Shown here piece by piece: positions 36,091-44,185 of a DNA stretch of 64,000 nt. The stretch is from Algibacter sp. L3A6 (lineage in GTDB: Bacteria > Bacteroidota > Bacteroidia > Flavobacteriales > Flavobacteriaceae): assembly GCF_009796825.1 (NCBI RefSeq), contig NZ_CP047030.1:248001-312000 (forward strand). The letters are read 5' to 3'. The translations under genes and the position numbers were made by a program. Each line of letters starts with the position of its first letter. The first letter of the stretch is position 1. Under the pieces are notes generated by a model. That model did not search any database. It worked only from the letters and a program-made list of their open reading frames with translations, and was not told where the DNA came from.

Positions 36091-37998
36091 TTACTTTTTA
36101 ATTAATGCGACTTTAACGTTATCGAGTTTTGAGACTTCTTTATAAAAGGTTCTAAACGCAGCATAATCTTCTTTAGGGAATTCACCATCGTTTATAATAA
36201 AAGTTCTTTTATATTTTATTTTAGAATTATCTATAGCAGAAATTTCTGTGGTATAGCTACCAAAATTAGTTTCTAGCGACTGCCCTTTTGGTAATGATTC
36301 TATATTGTAATCTGGTGGTAAATTAATTTCTACCTCATCAACATCTTTAAACCCTCTGTTTATTTTTAACGGAAGTTTTCTACTTCTATACCTGTCCGGA
36401 ATATGTGTGTTTCTATTTAAAACATTTAAATTAACCAGCATACGTTCACCTACTTTTTTGGTGTAATTAATAGCTTGAAAATTTATGCTTTCAATTAATT
36501 CTATGGTGTTTTTATCATTTTCAATACTCATGCTATTTATAGACATATTGTTTATGTATTTCCAACGCTTTTTGTAATACACATCTAAATCACGTTCTGG
36601 CTCAGTGTCTAACCAATATTTATTATCATATTGAATACCTTTTGAATTTACATCTACCACAGCCTTAATCGAACCATCGTTTGAAATATCACAAACTCCC
36701 TTTATGGTTTGTAAACTTTCCTCTGGAATATATTTTTTGGTATGTTGTATTTTTCCGCCTTCTGGAGTAATCACTAAAACATCTCTATCGTCTGTAAAAT
36801 CACCAATAAAACCGAAAGGCAATTTCTGACTTGTACACTCTAACCAAATATTCTCATCGTTATTCGGGATATTCAGAATAACATGATTGCCCTGCATAGC
36901 TGCAAAATCTTTTTCTAAACTGCGTTGAGAATCTCCTGCAAAAACCACAGAATAATTAGATTCTATACCAACAGCATTAAGCAAAGCCATAGTGTAATTT
37001 GTTAAACCTTTACAATCTCCATACCCCAACCGATCTACTTCCGAAGCATTAAAAGGTTTCCAACCACCAATACCAACTTGCACGCTTATGTAACGCACTT
37101 TATCTTGAACGTATTGATATATTTTTTTCGCCTTTGCTATATTATCAGGTTCGTTTTTAACCAATTCCTGAATTTTAATTATAGTCCCTTCCGATAAATC
37201 ATGAGTGTTTTTTATTAAATCATGATACATCCAAGTTCCAAATTCGTCCCAATTTTCTACTTCAGAATTAACACCTTCTAAAGAAAACTGCTTTGATGCA
37301 AACATCACTTTCGGAACAATATCAGAAAAATAAGGACTATAGTCTTCTGGCTTAATTCCTGAAACATTTTTTATACTGTAATGTATTTTCGTTGAAGTAA
37401 CAGCTTTATTCACCTTATAGCTCTCTATGTTTTTCTCCTTTTTTCTAATAGTAAGTTCTTCAGGGAAACTTAAGGTATAACTGCTATTTTCAACACTTAA
37501 AAAGTATTCGGTTACTGGAAAAAACGAATTAATAAACGCGGTATTATTAGTTTCGTATTCCGAATTAAACTCAATAGTATAAGGATATTTTATAGGAGTA
37601 TATTCTAGATATTTTACTCGAGAATCGGAGTATAAGGTACCGCCATCCACAGCACTTACATCTCTAAAATCTTTCTCTTTTATTTTCTTAATAACCTTAC
37701 CGAAGTTATCGTAAACCAAAACTTCTAATGTTTTAATATTTACGTTTTTATCATAATGCAAATATGCATTAACAGCATCGTTACCTTCTTTATTTAATAC
37801 AGTTACAATTCGTTTTTCGGTAACCAACATGCTTTGCGAAGACTCCAAAATAATAGTGGTAGCATCATCTCTAACAACAGCATTAGCATTTTGTTTTAAA
37901 TTATCGGGAATACTAAAACTAGTGTATAAATTTTGTTGAGAAAAACTAAAAAGTGTTACGAGTAAAAACAGTGTATTGAGAATACGCTTTATAATCAT
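36091..37998 (-). CDS. Exported DUF3857 protein with transglutaminase-like domain
   Basis: A 635-residue protein with a signal peptide (MIIKRILNTLFLLVTLFSFSQ), a DUF3857 domain, a transglutaminase core and a C-terminal beta domain. Unlike its neighbour it keeps the Cys (GYGDCKGLTNYTMALL) and His (QGNHVILNIP), with Glu in the usual Asp position (WLECTSQKLPFG). It may therefore be an active periplasmic peptidase or transferase, though no substrate is known. It forms a tandem with the 661-residue paralogue downstream. Confidence 0.87.
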   Translation of the reverse strand: MIIKRILNTLFLLVTLFSFSQQNLYTSFSIPDNLKQNANAVVRDDATTIILESSQSMLVTEKRIVTVLNKEGNDAVNAYLHYDKNVNIKTLEVLVYDNFGKVIKKIKEKDFRDVSAVDGGTLYSDSRVKYLEYTPIKYPYTIEFNSEYETNNTAFINSFFPVTEYFLSVENSSYTLSFPEELTIRKKEKNIESYKVNKAVTSTKIHYSIKNVSGIKPEDYSPYFSDIVPKVMFASKQFSLEGVNSEVENWDEFGTWMYHDLIKNTHDLSEGTIIKIQELVKNEPDNIAKAKKIYQYVQDKVRYISVQVGIGGWKPFNASEVDRLGYGDCKGLTNYTMALLNAVGIESNYSVVFAGDSQRSLEKDFAAMQGNHVILNIPNNDENIWLECTSQKLPFGFIGDFTDDRDVLVITPEGGKIQHTKKYIPEESLQTIKGVCDISNDGSIKAVVDVNSKGIQYDNKYWLDTEPERDLDVYYKKRWKYINNMSINSMSIENDKNTIELIESINFQAINYTKKVGERMLVNLNVLNRNTHIPDRYRSRKLPLKINRGFKDVDEVEINLPPDYNIESLPKGQSLETNFGSYTTEISAIDNSKIKYKRTFIINDGEFPKEDYAAFRTFYKEVSKLDNVKVALIKK

Positions 37999-38056
37999 GA
38001 AAAAGGGGTTATGTTTATTTTACAGCGCCTAGTTATTTAAACTATAGTAAAACGAA

Positions 38057-38584
38057 CTAATTTGTTCCCTTTTTAAATTTTACAACTAAAAACCTGACAG
38101 CTAATATAATAAAACACGGTAAAAATATGTATTTAAATTCGCTTAAAATCACCTGAATTCCACGTTGGGAAATAAAATTTCCAATACCGATAGGTGAAAC
38201 CCGTATATCTTGAAAAGGAAAGAAAAATCGATCGTTATTGAAAGGAATAAAAAAGCCCACACCTTTTCCTCCGGAAGTCATAGCATCTAAAATACCATGA
38301 GACATTGTTGAAATAAAAATGACTAAAAACCAAATTGCTTTATTATTTCGACCTAAAGTAAACATTAAAATCAGTGCCCAAATTAAAGCAAACACAATAG
38401 AATGCGTAAAACCTCTATGCCCTAACGGGTCGCCATAAGCAATACCTAAATTAAAGCCAATAACATCAAAATCGGGTAAAATTGTAGAAAACACCGCAGC
38501 CCATAGCAACCACTTTAAATTTTGTTTATTGGTTACTTTCACCAAAGTATATCCAACTATGCCATGTCCAAAAATGGATGCCAT
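38057..38584 (-). CDS. YdjM/DUF457-family membrane-bound metal-dependent hydrolase
   Basis: A 175-residue membrane protein with His/Asp motifs typical of the family: SIFGHGIVGYTLVKV, LPDFDVIGF, DPLGHRGFTHSIVFAL and STMSHGILDAMTSGGKG, with about four hydrophobic segments. E. coli YdjM belongs here; the enzymatic substrate is not established. It overlaps the dtd stop by one base (TAATG), so it is coupled to dtd. Confidence 0.85.
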   Translation of the reverse strand: MASIFGHGIVGYTLVKVTNKQNLKWLLWAAVFSTILPDFDVIGFNLGIAYGDPLGHRGFTHSIVFALIWALILMFTLGRNNKAIWFLVIFISTMSHGILDAMTSGGKGVGFFIPFNNDRFFFPFQDIRVSPIGIGNFISQRGIQVILSEFKYIFLPCFIILAVRFLVVKFKKGTN

Positions 38585-39036
38585 TACTCTTTATTTTTTG
38601 TATCTATAATTATTGTAACTGGGCCATCGTTTAGCAACTCTACCTTCATGTCGGCTCCAAATTGTCCGGTTTGCACTGTTTTTCCTAAATCTTTTTCTAT
38701 TTGTTTGACAAACGCTTCATACAATGGTATAGCAACATCAGGCCGCGCTGCTTTTATATAGCTCGGGCGATTACCTTTTTTAGTAGAAGCTTGAAGTGTA
38801 AATTGACTTACCACAATAACATCGCCATGGGTATCTTTTAAAGAATGATTCATCACATCATTATCATCAGAAAAAATTCGAAGATTCACAATTTTATTCG
38901 AAAGCCAAACAATATCATCTTCTGCATCCTCATTTACAATTCCTAAAAGAATTAAAAGTCCGTTTTCTATATTGGCTACTTCTTCTCCTCCAATAGTTAC
39001 GCTAGCTTTTGTAACGCGTTGTATAACTGCTTTCAT
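38584..39036 (-). CDS. dtd: D-aminoacyl-tRNA deacylase
   Basis: Removes D-amino acids (and glycine mischarged to tRNA-Ala) from tRNA. The 150-residue protein starts MKAVIQRVTKASVTI as is typical, and carries the conserved VSQFTLQAST (SQFTL) motif and the C-terminal LNDGPVTIIID with the Gly-Pro motif. Normal length and complete. rsgA lies upstream, 98 nt away on the same strand. Confidence 0.96.
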   Translation of the reverse strand: MKAVIQRVTKASVTIGGEEVANIENGLLILLGIVNEDAEDDIVWLSNKIVNLRIFSDDNDVMNHSLKDTHGDVIVVSQFTLQASTKKGNRPSYIKAARPDVAIPLYEAFVKQIEKDLGKTVQTGQFGADMKVELLNDGPVTIIIDTKNKE

Positions 39037-39133
39037 CTATTTAATTGCATTTATTAAAAACCTAACAAATGTATTTTTTGAGGTTTAAGTAAATTACCCT
39101 TACGGGGAAATGTCTCTCGGATGGCCAATTGGA

Positions 39134-40078
39134 TTAGTCCCAAATATCGGTTCTGTAATGCTCATCTTCACCCTCAACAAGTTGAATATAACTTCGGTAA
39201 CGAGAATACTCAATATCACCTTCATCTAACGCATCTTTAACGGCACACTTTGGTTCTTTAATATGTAAACAATTATTAAATTTACAATCTTGCTTTAAAG
39301 CGAAAAACTCAGGAAAATAATCACCAATTTCTTCCTTTTCCATATCCACAACACCAAAACCTTTAATCCCTGGTGTGTCTATAATTTGAGCTCCAAAACT
39401 TAAATCGAACATCTCAGCAAAAGTTGTAGTATGTTGCCCTTGCATATGTTGCGTAGAAATTGCCTTGGTTTTTATATTTAAATCTGGTTCAATAGCATTT
39501 ACAAGTGTAGATTTCCCAACTCCAGAGTGCCCAGAAAATAAACTTACTTTGCCATGCATTAAAGCCTTTACTTTGTCTACATTTTTACCTGTAACGGCAG
39601 ATACCCCAATACACTCGTAACCTATTTTTCTATAAATATGTGCCAGGTATTTTACTTCGTCTAGTGTTTCTTGATCGTAAGTATCTATTTTATTAAAAAG
39701 CAAAACCGTTTTAATTGAATAAGCATTTGCCGTTACCAAAAACCTGTCAATAAAACTGGTTAATGTTGGCGGATTATTAATGGTAATCATTAAAAAAACC
39801 TGATCTATATTGGCCGAAATGATGTGTGTTTGCTTAGATAGGTTTACAGATTTACGTACAATGTAATTAAACCTATCGTGTATATTATGTATAATTCCCG
39901 ATTCTTGATTATTATCGGTTTCTATTTCAAAATCTACTATATCGCCAACAGCAATTGGGTTGGTGCTTTTAATACCTTTAATTCTAAACTTCCCCTTTAT
40001 TCGGCACTCGTAAGTTTCACCCAAATCGGTTTTCACGGTGTACCAGCTTCCTGTAGATTTATAAACGCGTCCTGTCAT
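39134..40078 (-). CDS. rsgA: Small ribosomal subunit biogenesis GTPase RsgA
   Basis: A circularly permuted GTPase that checks late 30S maturation. I place the start at the ATG at 40078 (MTGRVYKSTGSWYTVK) rather than at the in-frame TTG at 40087, because a -7 box (40085-40092) overlaps the TTG. OB-fold N-terminus, G4 LLFNKIDTYD, G1 SGHSGVGKSTLVNAI, G3 IDTPGIKGFG, and a C-terminal zinc site CKFNNCLHIKEPKC. About 314 residues, complete. Confidence 0.96.
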   Translation of the reverse strand: MTGRVYKSTGSWYTVKTDLGETYECRIKGKFRIKGIKSTNPIAVGDIVDFEIETDNNQESGIIHNIHDRFNYIVRKSVNLSKQTHIISANIDQVFLMITINNPPTLTSFIDRFLVTANAYSIKTVLLFNKIDTYDQETLDEVKYLAHIYRKIGYECIGVSAVTGKNVDKVKALMHGKVSLFSGHSGVGKSTLVNAIEPDLNIKTKAISTQHMQGQHTTTFAEMFDLSFGAQIIDTPGIKGFGVVDMEKEEIGDYFPEFFALKQDCKFNNCLHIKEPKCAVKDALDEGDIEYSRYRSYIQLVEGEDEHYRTDIWD

Positions 40079-40084
40079 ATTCTC

Positions 40085-40092
40085 CAAAAATA
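40085..40092 (-). promoter_or_regulatory. -7 box adjacent to rsgA start
   Basis: TATTTTTG on the minus strand ends 6 nt before the ATG at 40078, predicting a leaderless or near-leaderless rsgA transcript. Confidence 0.45.
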
Positions 40093-40163
40093 ATCTAAAA
40101 AAATTATTTATTGATTAAGACTAAACATATATTAGTAACATAATTTAAAACAACCCAAAAAAC

Positions 40164-40814
40164 ATGAAAAAACTATTATTTTCAATTTTATTTTTAACCA
40201 TTACTGTTGGTGCAAACGCTCAAACAAACCTTTATGAAAACCCTGATTTTGATGAAATTGCCAAATCTCATAAAAAAATTGCTGTTGTACCTTTTAAAAC
40301 ACAAGTAAAACTAAGGCCTAAACAAATGAAAGACATGAGCAACGAGCAGTTGCACAAACTTGAAAAAGCCGAAGGCGAAGGCATACAAACAGCTATGTAT
40401 TCTTGGTTTTTAAAAAGAAAGAAAAGAGGTAAATTACTTTCTTTAGAAGTTCAAGATCCTAAAGTAACGACCGCTTTATTAAAAAGAAAAGAAATAGATT
40501 ACGATAATATTACAGATTACACTCCTAAAGAATTAGCAGATTTATTGGAAGTCGATGCAGTAATATCTGGAGATTTTGAAACCAATAAACCAATGTCTGA
40601 AGGCGCAAGTGTAGCTTTAGGAGTGCTTTTTGGTGCTTGGGGAAGTACAAATAATGCGGTAATAAACATGACTGTTCATAACGCACTAGATGGTATTTTA
40701 CTATGGAATTACAACAAAAAAGTAAGAGGAAGCATAGGTAGCTCTCCAGAAGATTTAATTAACATTTTAATGAGAAAAGCGTCTAGACGTTTAGCTTATA
40801 CTAAAAACGATTAA
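40164..40814 (+). CDS. Exported hypothetical protein, CsgG/DUF799-like outline
   Basis: A 216-residue protein with a clear signal peptide (MKKLLFSILFLTITVGANAQ). After it comes KKIAVVPFKTQVKLRPKQ, then LADLLEVDAVISGDFE and a late LLWNYNKKVRGSIGSSPEDLI followed by a basic helix. A beta strand AVVPF near the start and a central strand for an oligomerising core recall CsgG-like and DUF799-like envelope proteins, but the resemblance is only of outline. The function is unknown. It stands alone between rsgA (divergent) and the aromatic operon (convergent), with a shared terminator. Confidence 0.7.
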   Translation: MKKLLFSILFLTITVGANAQTNLYENPDFDEIAKSHKKIAVVPFKTQVKLRPKQMKDMSNEQLHKLEKAEGEGIQTAMYSWFLKRKKRGKLLSLEVQDPKVTTALLKRKEIDYDNITDYTPKELADLLEVDAVISGDFETNKPMSEGASVALGVLFGAWGSTNNAVINMTVHNALDGILLWNYNKKVRGSIGSSPEDLINILMRKASRRLAYTKND

Positions 40815-40854
40815 TCTTTTTATAGTCCTACTATATATTAGATATTTGAATCCA

Positions 40855-40886
40855 TAAAAAAAGCCTCGCTGTGCGAGGCTTTTTTA
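40855..40886. terminator. Bidirectional terminator at the end of the aromatic operon
   Basis: AGCCTCGC (40862-40869), loop TGT, GCGAGGCT (40873-40880): a perfect 8-bp GC-rich stem with A residues before it and T residues after it. It serves the convergent 40164 gene and the pheA-tyrA-DAHP synthase operon. Confidence 0.92.
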
Positions 40887-40907
40887 TATATCTAAAATTG
40901 ACAGTTA

Positions 40908-41990
40908 TTATCCGTTAATCACTTTTTCTTGGTGATTAATAGATTCTTGGTGTACTGCTTTAAACATTTTTAAGATAAATTCCTCACTTAAACCATGTTG
41001 CTCACCTTCTAAAACCATTTTACCTAAAATTTCGTTCCAACGTTTAGATTGTAAAACTGCAACGTTTTTTTGTTTTTTAAGCGCTCCAATACTATCAGAA
41101 GTTTTCATTCTTTTTCCTAATAAATCAAGAATTTGATTATCAACAACATCAATTTGCGCTCTTAAATTATCTAAAGAACTATTGTATTCTGCTTCAGCAT
41201 TAGATTCTTTTCTAATTTTTAAGTCTCTCATGATCTGCACTAAAGTAGATGGTGTTACCTGCTGTGCAGCATCACTCCATGCATTTTCAGGATCGTAATG
41301 AGTTTCAATCATTAATCCATCAAAGTTTAAATCTAAAGCGGTTTGAGATACGTCAAAAATCATATCTCTTTTTCCTGTAATATGCGATGGATCGTTAATT
41401 AATGGAATATCTGGATATTTGTTTTGAAATTCAATAGCTAATTGCCATTCTGGAGTATTTCTATATTTTGTTTTTTCGTAAGTAGAAAAACCTCTATGGA
41501 TTGCTCCAATATTTTTAACACCGGCTTTGTAAATTCTTTCAATTCCACCTAACCATAAGGCTAAATCTGGATTTACTGGGTTTTTAATTAATACAGGCTT
41601 ATCTGTACCTTGTAAAGCATCTGCAATTTCTTGCATGATAAAAGGACTTACTGTAGAACGTGCACCAATCCATAATAAATCGATATCATGCTCTAAAGCT
41701 AATTTTACGTGAGCAGCATTTGCTACTTCTGTACAGACTTTCATGCCTGTTTCAGCTTTTACTTTTTGTAACCATTTTAAACCTAAAGCACCAACACCTT
41801 CAAACATTCCTGGGCGTGTTCTTGGTTTCCAAATACCAGCTCTAAAATAGCTTACATCGGTATCTTTTAGCTCATGAGCTATTTTTAATACTTGTTCTTC
41901 TGTTTCAGCACTGCAAGGTCCAGCAATTACTAATGGATGATCTAATTTTAAATCATCTAACCAGGTTCTCATTTCTTTTGTGTTTTCCAT
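40908..41990 (-). CDS. Bifunctional DAHP synthase / chorismate mutase (type II)
   Basis: About 360 residues. The N-terminal type I-beta DAHP synthase (KDO8P-synthase-like: PLVIAGPCSAETEEQ, RAGIWKPRTRPGMFEG, TEVANAAHV, IGARSTVSPF, KNPVNPDLALWLGG, DPSHITGKRD) makes DAHP from PEP and erythrose-4-phosphate. The C-terminal AroQ chorismate mutase (about 275-355: LDNLRAQIDVVDNQILDLLGKRM) converts chorismate to prephenate. I choose the ATG at 41990; the frame extends 4 codons to a TTG without support. Fusion lets prephenate-related signals control the first step, as shown for Porphyromonas. Last gene of the aromatic operon. Confidence 0.95.
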   Translation of the reverse strand: MENTKEMRTWLDDLKLDHPLVIAGPCSAETEEQVLKIAHELKDTDVSYFRAGIWKPRTRPGMFEGVGALGLKWLQKVKAETGMKVCTEVANAAHVKLALEHDIDLLWIGARSTVSPFIMQEIADALQGTDKPVLIKNPVNPDLALWLGGIERIYKAGVKNIGAIHRGFSTYEKTKYRNTPEWQLAIEFQNKYPDIPLINDPSHITGKRDMIFDVSQTALDLNFDGLMIETHYDPENAWSDAAQQVTPSTLVQIMRDLKIRKESNAEAEYNSSLDNLRAQIDVVDNQILDLLGKRMKTSDSIGALKKQKNVAVLQSKRWNEILGKMVLEGEQHGLSEEFILKMFKAVHQESINHQEKVING

Positions 41991-42083
41991 AATCTTAATC
42001 AAATTTCAAAATGAAATTCCAATTTCCGTGCATTTTATTGTTTAGTGTAGTGTCGAAATTGGATATTCAATTTTTTTTCAGGT

Positions 42084-42935
42084 TTAATGTATTCCGTTTA
42101 ATATATCTTTTATATAATTTGTGCTTTCCATCTCTTTATAAATAGCTTCGAAATCATCTTGTTTCATAAGCTCTTTAAAGTGAGACAGGTTGTTAATATA
42201 CTCTTCTAATGTTTCAATAACATTGGCTTTATTCTGTTTAAAAATAGGTGTCCACATGGCTGGCGAACTTTTTGCTAAACGCACTGTTGATGCAAATCCA
42301 CTGCCTGCCATATCAAAAATATCGCGTTCGTTTCTTTCTTTATCAATAACCGTTTTACCTAACATAAAAGAACTAATGTGCGACAGGTGCGATACATAAG
42401 CAATATGCTTATCATGTGCTTCCGGATTCATATATCGAATTCTCATACCAATATCACTAAACAATTTCAAAGCCTTTTCTTGTAGCTTAAACGTTGTTTT
42501 TTCAACCTCACAAACAATATTTGTTTTCCCTTGAAACAAACCACTAATAGCTGCTGCTGGTCCCGAATGCTCTGTTCCTGCAATAGGGTGCATTGCTAAA
42601 AAATTACGGCGTTTAGGGTGGTTTTCTACCACTTTACAAATATCAACTTTTGTTGATCCCGCATCGACTACTAAGCCTGTTTCTGGAATTAAATCTAAAA
42701 TAGTGGGCAACAATTTTACAGTTGCATCTACGGGTATAGAAATAATAACTAAATCGGCATTTTTTAAATCGTCTAGCGTTGCTTTTTTATCAATTAAATT
42801 TAAAGCCAAAGCTTCTTCAAGCGTACTGTCTTTACGGCTAATACCATGGATAATAACCTCTGGCCTAAGGGCTTTTATATCCTTAGCTAAACTACCACCT
42901 ATTAACCCTATGCCTATTGAATATATATTTTTCAT
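42084..42935 (-). CDS. tyrA: Prephenate dehydrogenase
   Basis: Oxidative decarboxylation of prephenate to 4-hydroxyphenylpyruvate for tyrosine. The 283-residue protein begins with the NAD-binding GIGLIGGSLAKDIK and shows VDAGSTKVDICKVVE, HPIAGTEHSGPAAA (substrate site), YVSHLSHISSFML and MAGSGFASTVRLAKS. It has no ACT or chorismate mutase domain, the latter being fused to the DAHP synthase next door. Its product is presumably transaminated by the aminotransferase encoded upstream. Confidence 0.94.
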   Translation of the reverse strand: MKNIYSIGIGLIGGSLAKDIKALRPEVIIHGISRKDSTLEEALALNLIDKKATLDDLKNADLVIISIPVDATVKLLPTILDLIPETGLVVDAGSTKVDICKVVENHPKRRNFLAMHPIAGTEHSGPAAAISGLFQGKTNIVCEVEKTTFKLQEKALKLFSDIGMRIRYMNPEAHDKHIAYVSHLSHISSFMLGKTVIDKERNERDIFDMAGSGFASTVRLAKSSPAMWTPIFKQNKANVIETLEEYINNLSHFKELMKQDDFEAIYKEMESTNYIKDILNGIH

Positions 42936-43039
42936 TTTGCTCCCTAACCTTCTCCTCTTGGAGAACGAACTGTTACGGGTTTTACTTTATTACTATTTAC
43001 TTTTTTATAATGTCCTAAATTCTAAATGGCAATTAACTA

Positions 43040-44185
43040 TTAACTTACACGCGCTATGGCTTCTTGTAAATCTTCGGTTTGTGCACATAAAGAAAACCTA
43101 ATATAACCTTCACCTTGAGAACCAAAAATAGTTCCTGGAGTTAAGAATATACTTTTCTCTTTCAATATTAAATCGATATACGCTTCTGCTTTTACATCTG
43201 TAGGCAGTTTTGCCCAAACAAAAAGTCCTGTTGCATTTTCATCGTACGTGCAATTTAATGCTTTGGCTAATTTCCAAACTAAATCACGACGTTCTTTATA
43301 AACGTTATTTAAGGTTGAAAACCATTCGCTAGAACATTTTAAAGCTTCTATAGCACCTTTTTGAATACCGTAAAACATTCCGGAATCCATATTGCTTTTC
43401 ACTTTTAAAATATCGTTTATATACTTATTATCACCAACAACCATCCCAACGCGCCATCCGGCCATATTGAAGGTTTTACTTAATGAGTTAAGTTCTAAAC
43501 AAACATCTTTAGCGCCTTCTACATTTAAAATACTCGTAGGATTTTCATTTAAAATGAAACTATACGGATTATCATTTACTATTAAAATATTATGCTTTTT
43601 AGCAAAAGTCACTAAATCTTCAAACAACGTTTCAGATGGTTGAGTTCCTGTTGGCATATGCGGATAATTTACCCACATTAGTTTTACTTTACTTAAATCC
43701 TGTTGCTCTAAAGCTTCTAAATCTGGTTGCCAATTATTAGTAGCATCCAACTCATAAAAAATAGGTTCTGCTTCTAATAATTTAGTTACCGATTGATAAG
43801 TTGGATAACCTGGATTTGGTATTAAAACAGCATCGCCTTTATTTAAATATGCCATTGAAATATGCATAATACCTTCTTTACTTCCCATTAATGGAAGCAC
43901 TTCGGCGTTTGGATTTAAATCAACATTGTAATGCGTTTTGTAAAATCCTGAAATAGCTTGGCGCAACTCTGGCAAGCCCTGATAACTTTGATATTTATGT
44001 GCATTCGGACTTAACAATCCTTCGGTTAAAGCATCTACTACTTTTTGCGATGGTTGTAAATCTGGACTACCAATACCTAAATTTATTACAGGTTTCCCAC
44101 TTGCTATTAGTGCATTTACTTCTTTCAATTTTCTTGAGAAGTAGTATTCTTCAACACTATGCAATCTATCGGCTACTTCAATCAT
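43040..44185 (-). CDS. Class I/II aminotransferase of the aromatic operon
   Basis: A 381-residue PLP-dependent aminotransferase. Visible are the N-terminal NLGIGSPDLQPSQ, NPGYPTYQSV, WVNYPHMPTGTQP, VNDNPYSFILNE, and the Schiff-base lysine in LNSLSKTFNMAGWRVGMV. It lies between pheA (4-nt overlap) and tyrA, so it probably transaminates phenylpyruvate and hydroxyphenylpyruvate to Phe and Tyr. Family membership alone would also allow Asp or Ala as substrate. Confidence 0.9.
   Translation of the reverse strand: MIEVADRLHSVEEYYFSRKLKEVNALIASGKPVINLGIGSPDLQPSQKVVDALTEGLLSPNAHKYQSYQGLPELRQAISGFYKTHYNVDLNPNAEVLPLMGSKEGIMHISMAYLNKGDAVLIPNPGYPTYQSVTKLLEAEPIFYELDATNNWQPDLEALEQQDLSKVKLMWVNYPHMPTGTQPSETLFEDLVTFAKKHNILIVNDNPYSFILNENPTSILNVEGAKDVCLELNSLSKTFNMAGWRVGMVVGDNKYINDILKVKSNMDSGMFYGIQKGAIEALKCSSEWFSTLNNVYKERRDLVWKLAKALNCTYDENATGLFVWAKLPTDVKAEAYIDLILKEKSIFLTPGTIFGSQGEGYIRFSLCAQTEDLQEAIARVS

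Noticed and set aside
39095..39125. CCCTTACGGGG and neighbouring bases as a possible fourth copy of the dispersed repeat
   Set aside because: Only a short palindrome is shared; neither the GGCTTT head nor the GATGCCG..CAATC tail is present.
40079..40087. TTG start giving a slightly longer RsgA
   Set aside because: The TTG overlaps a -7 box, while the ATG at 40078 gives the typical MTGRVYKSTGSWY beginning.
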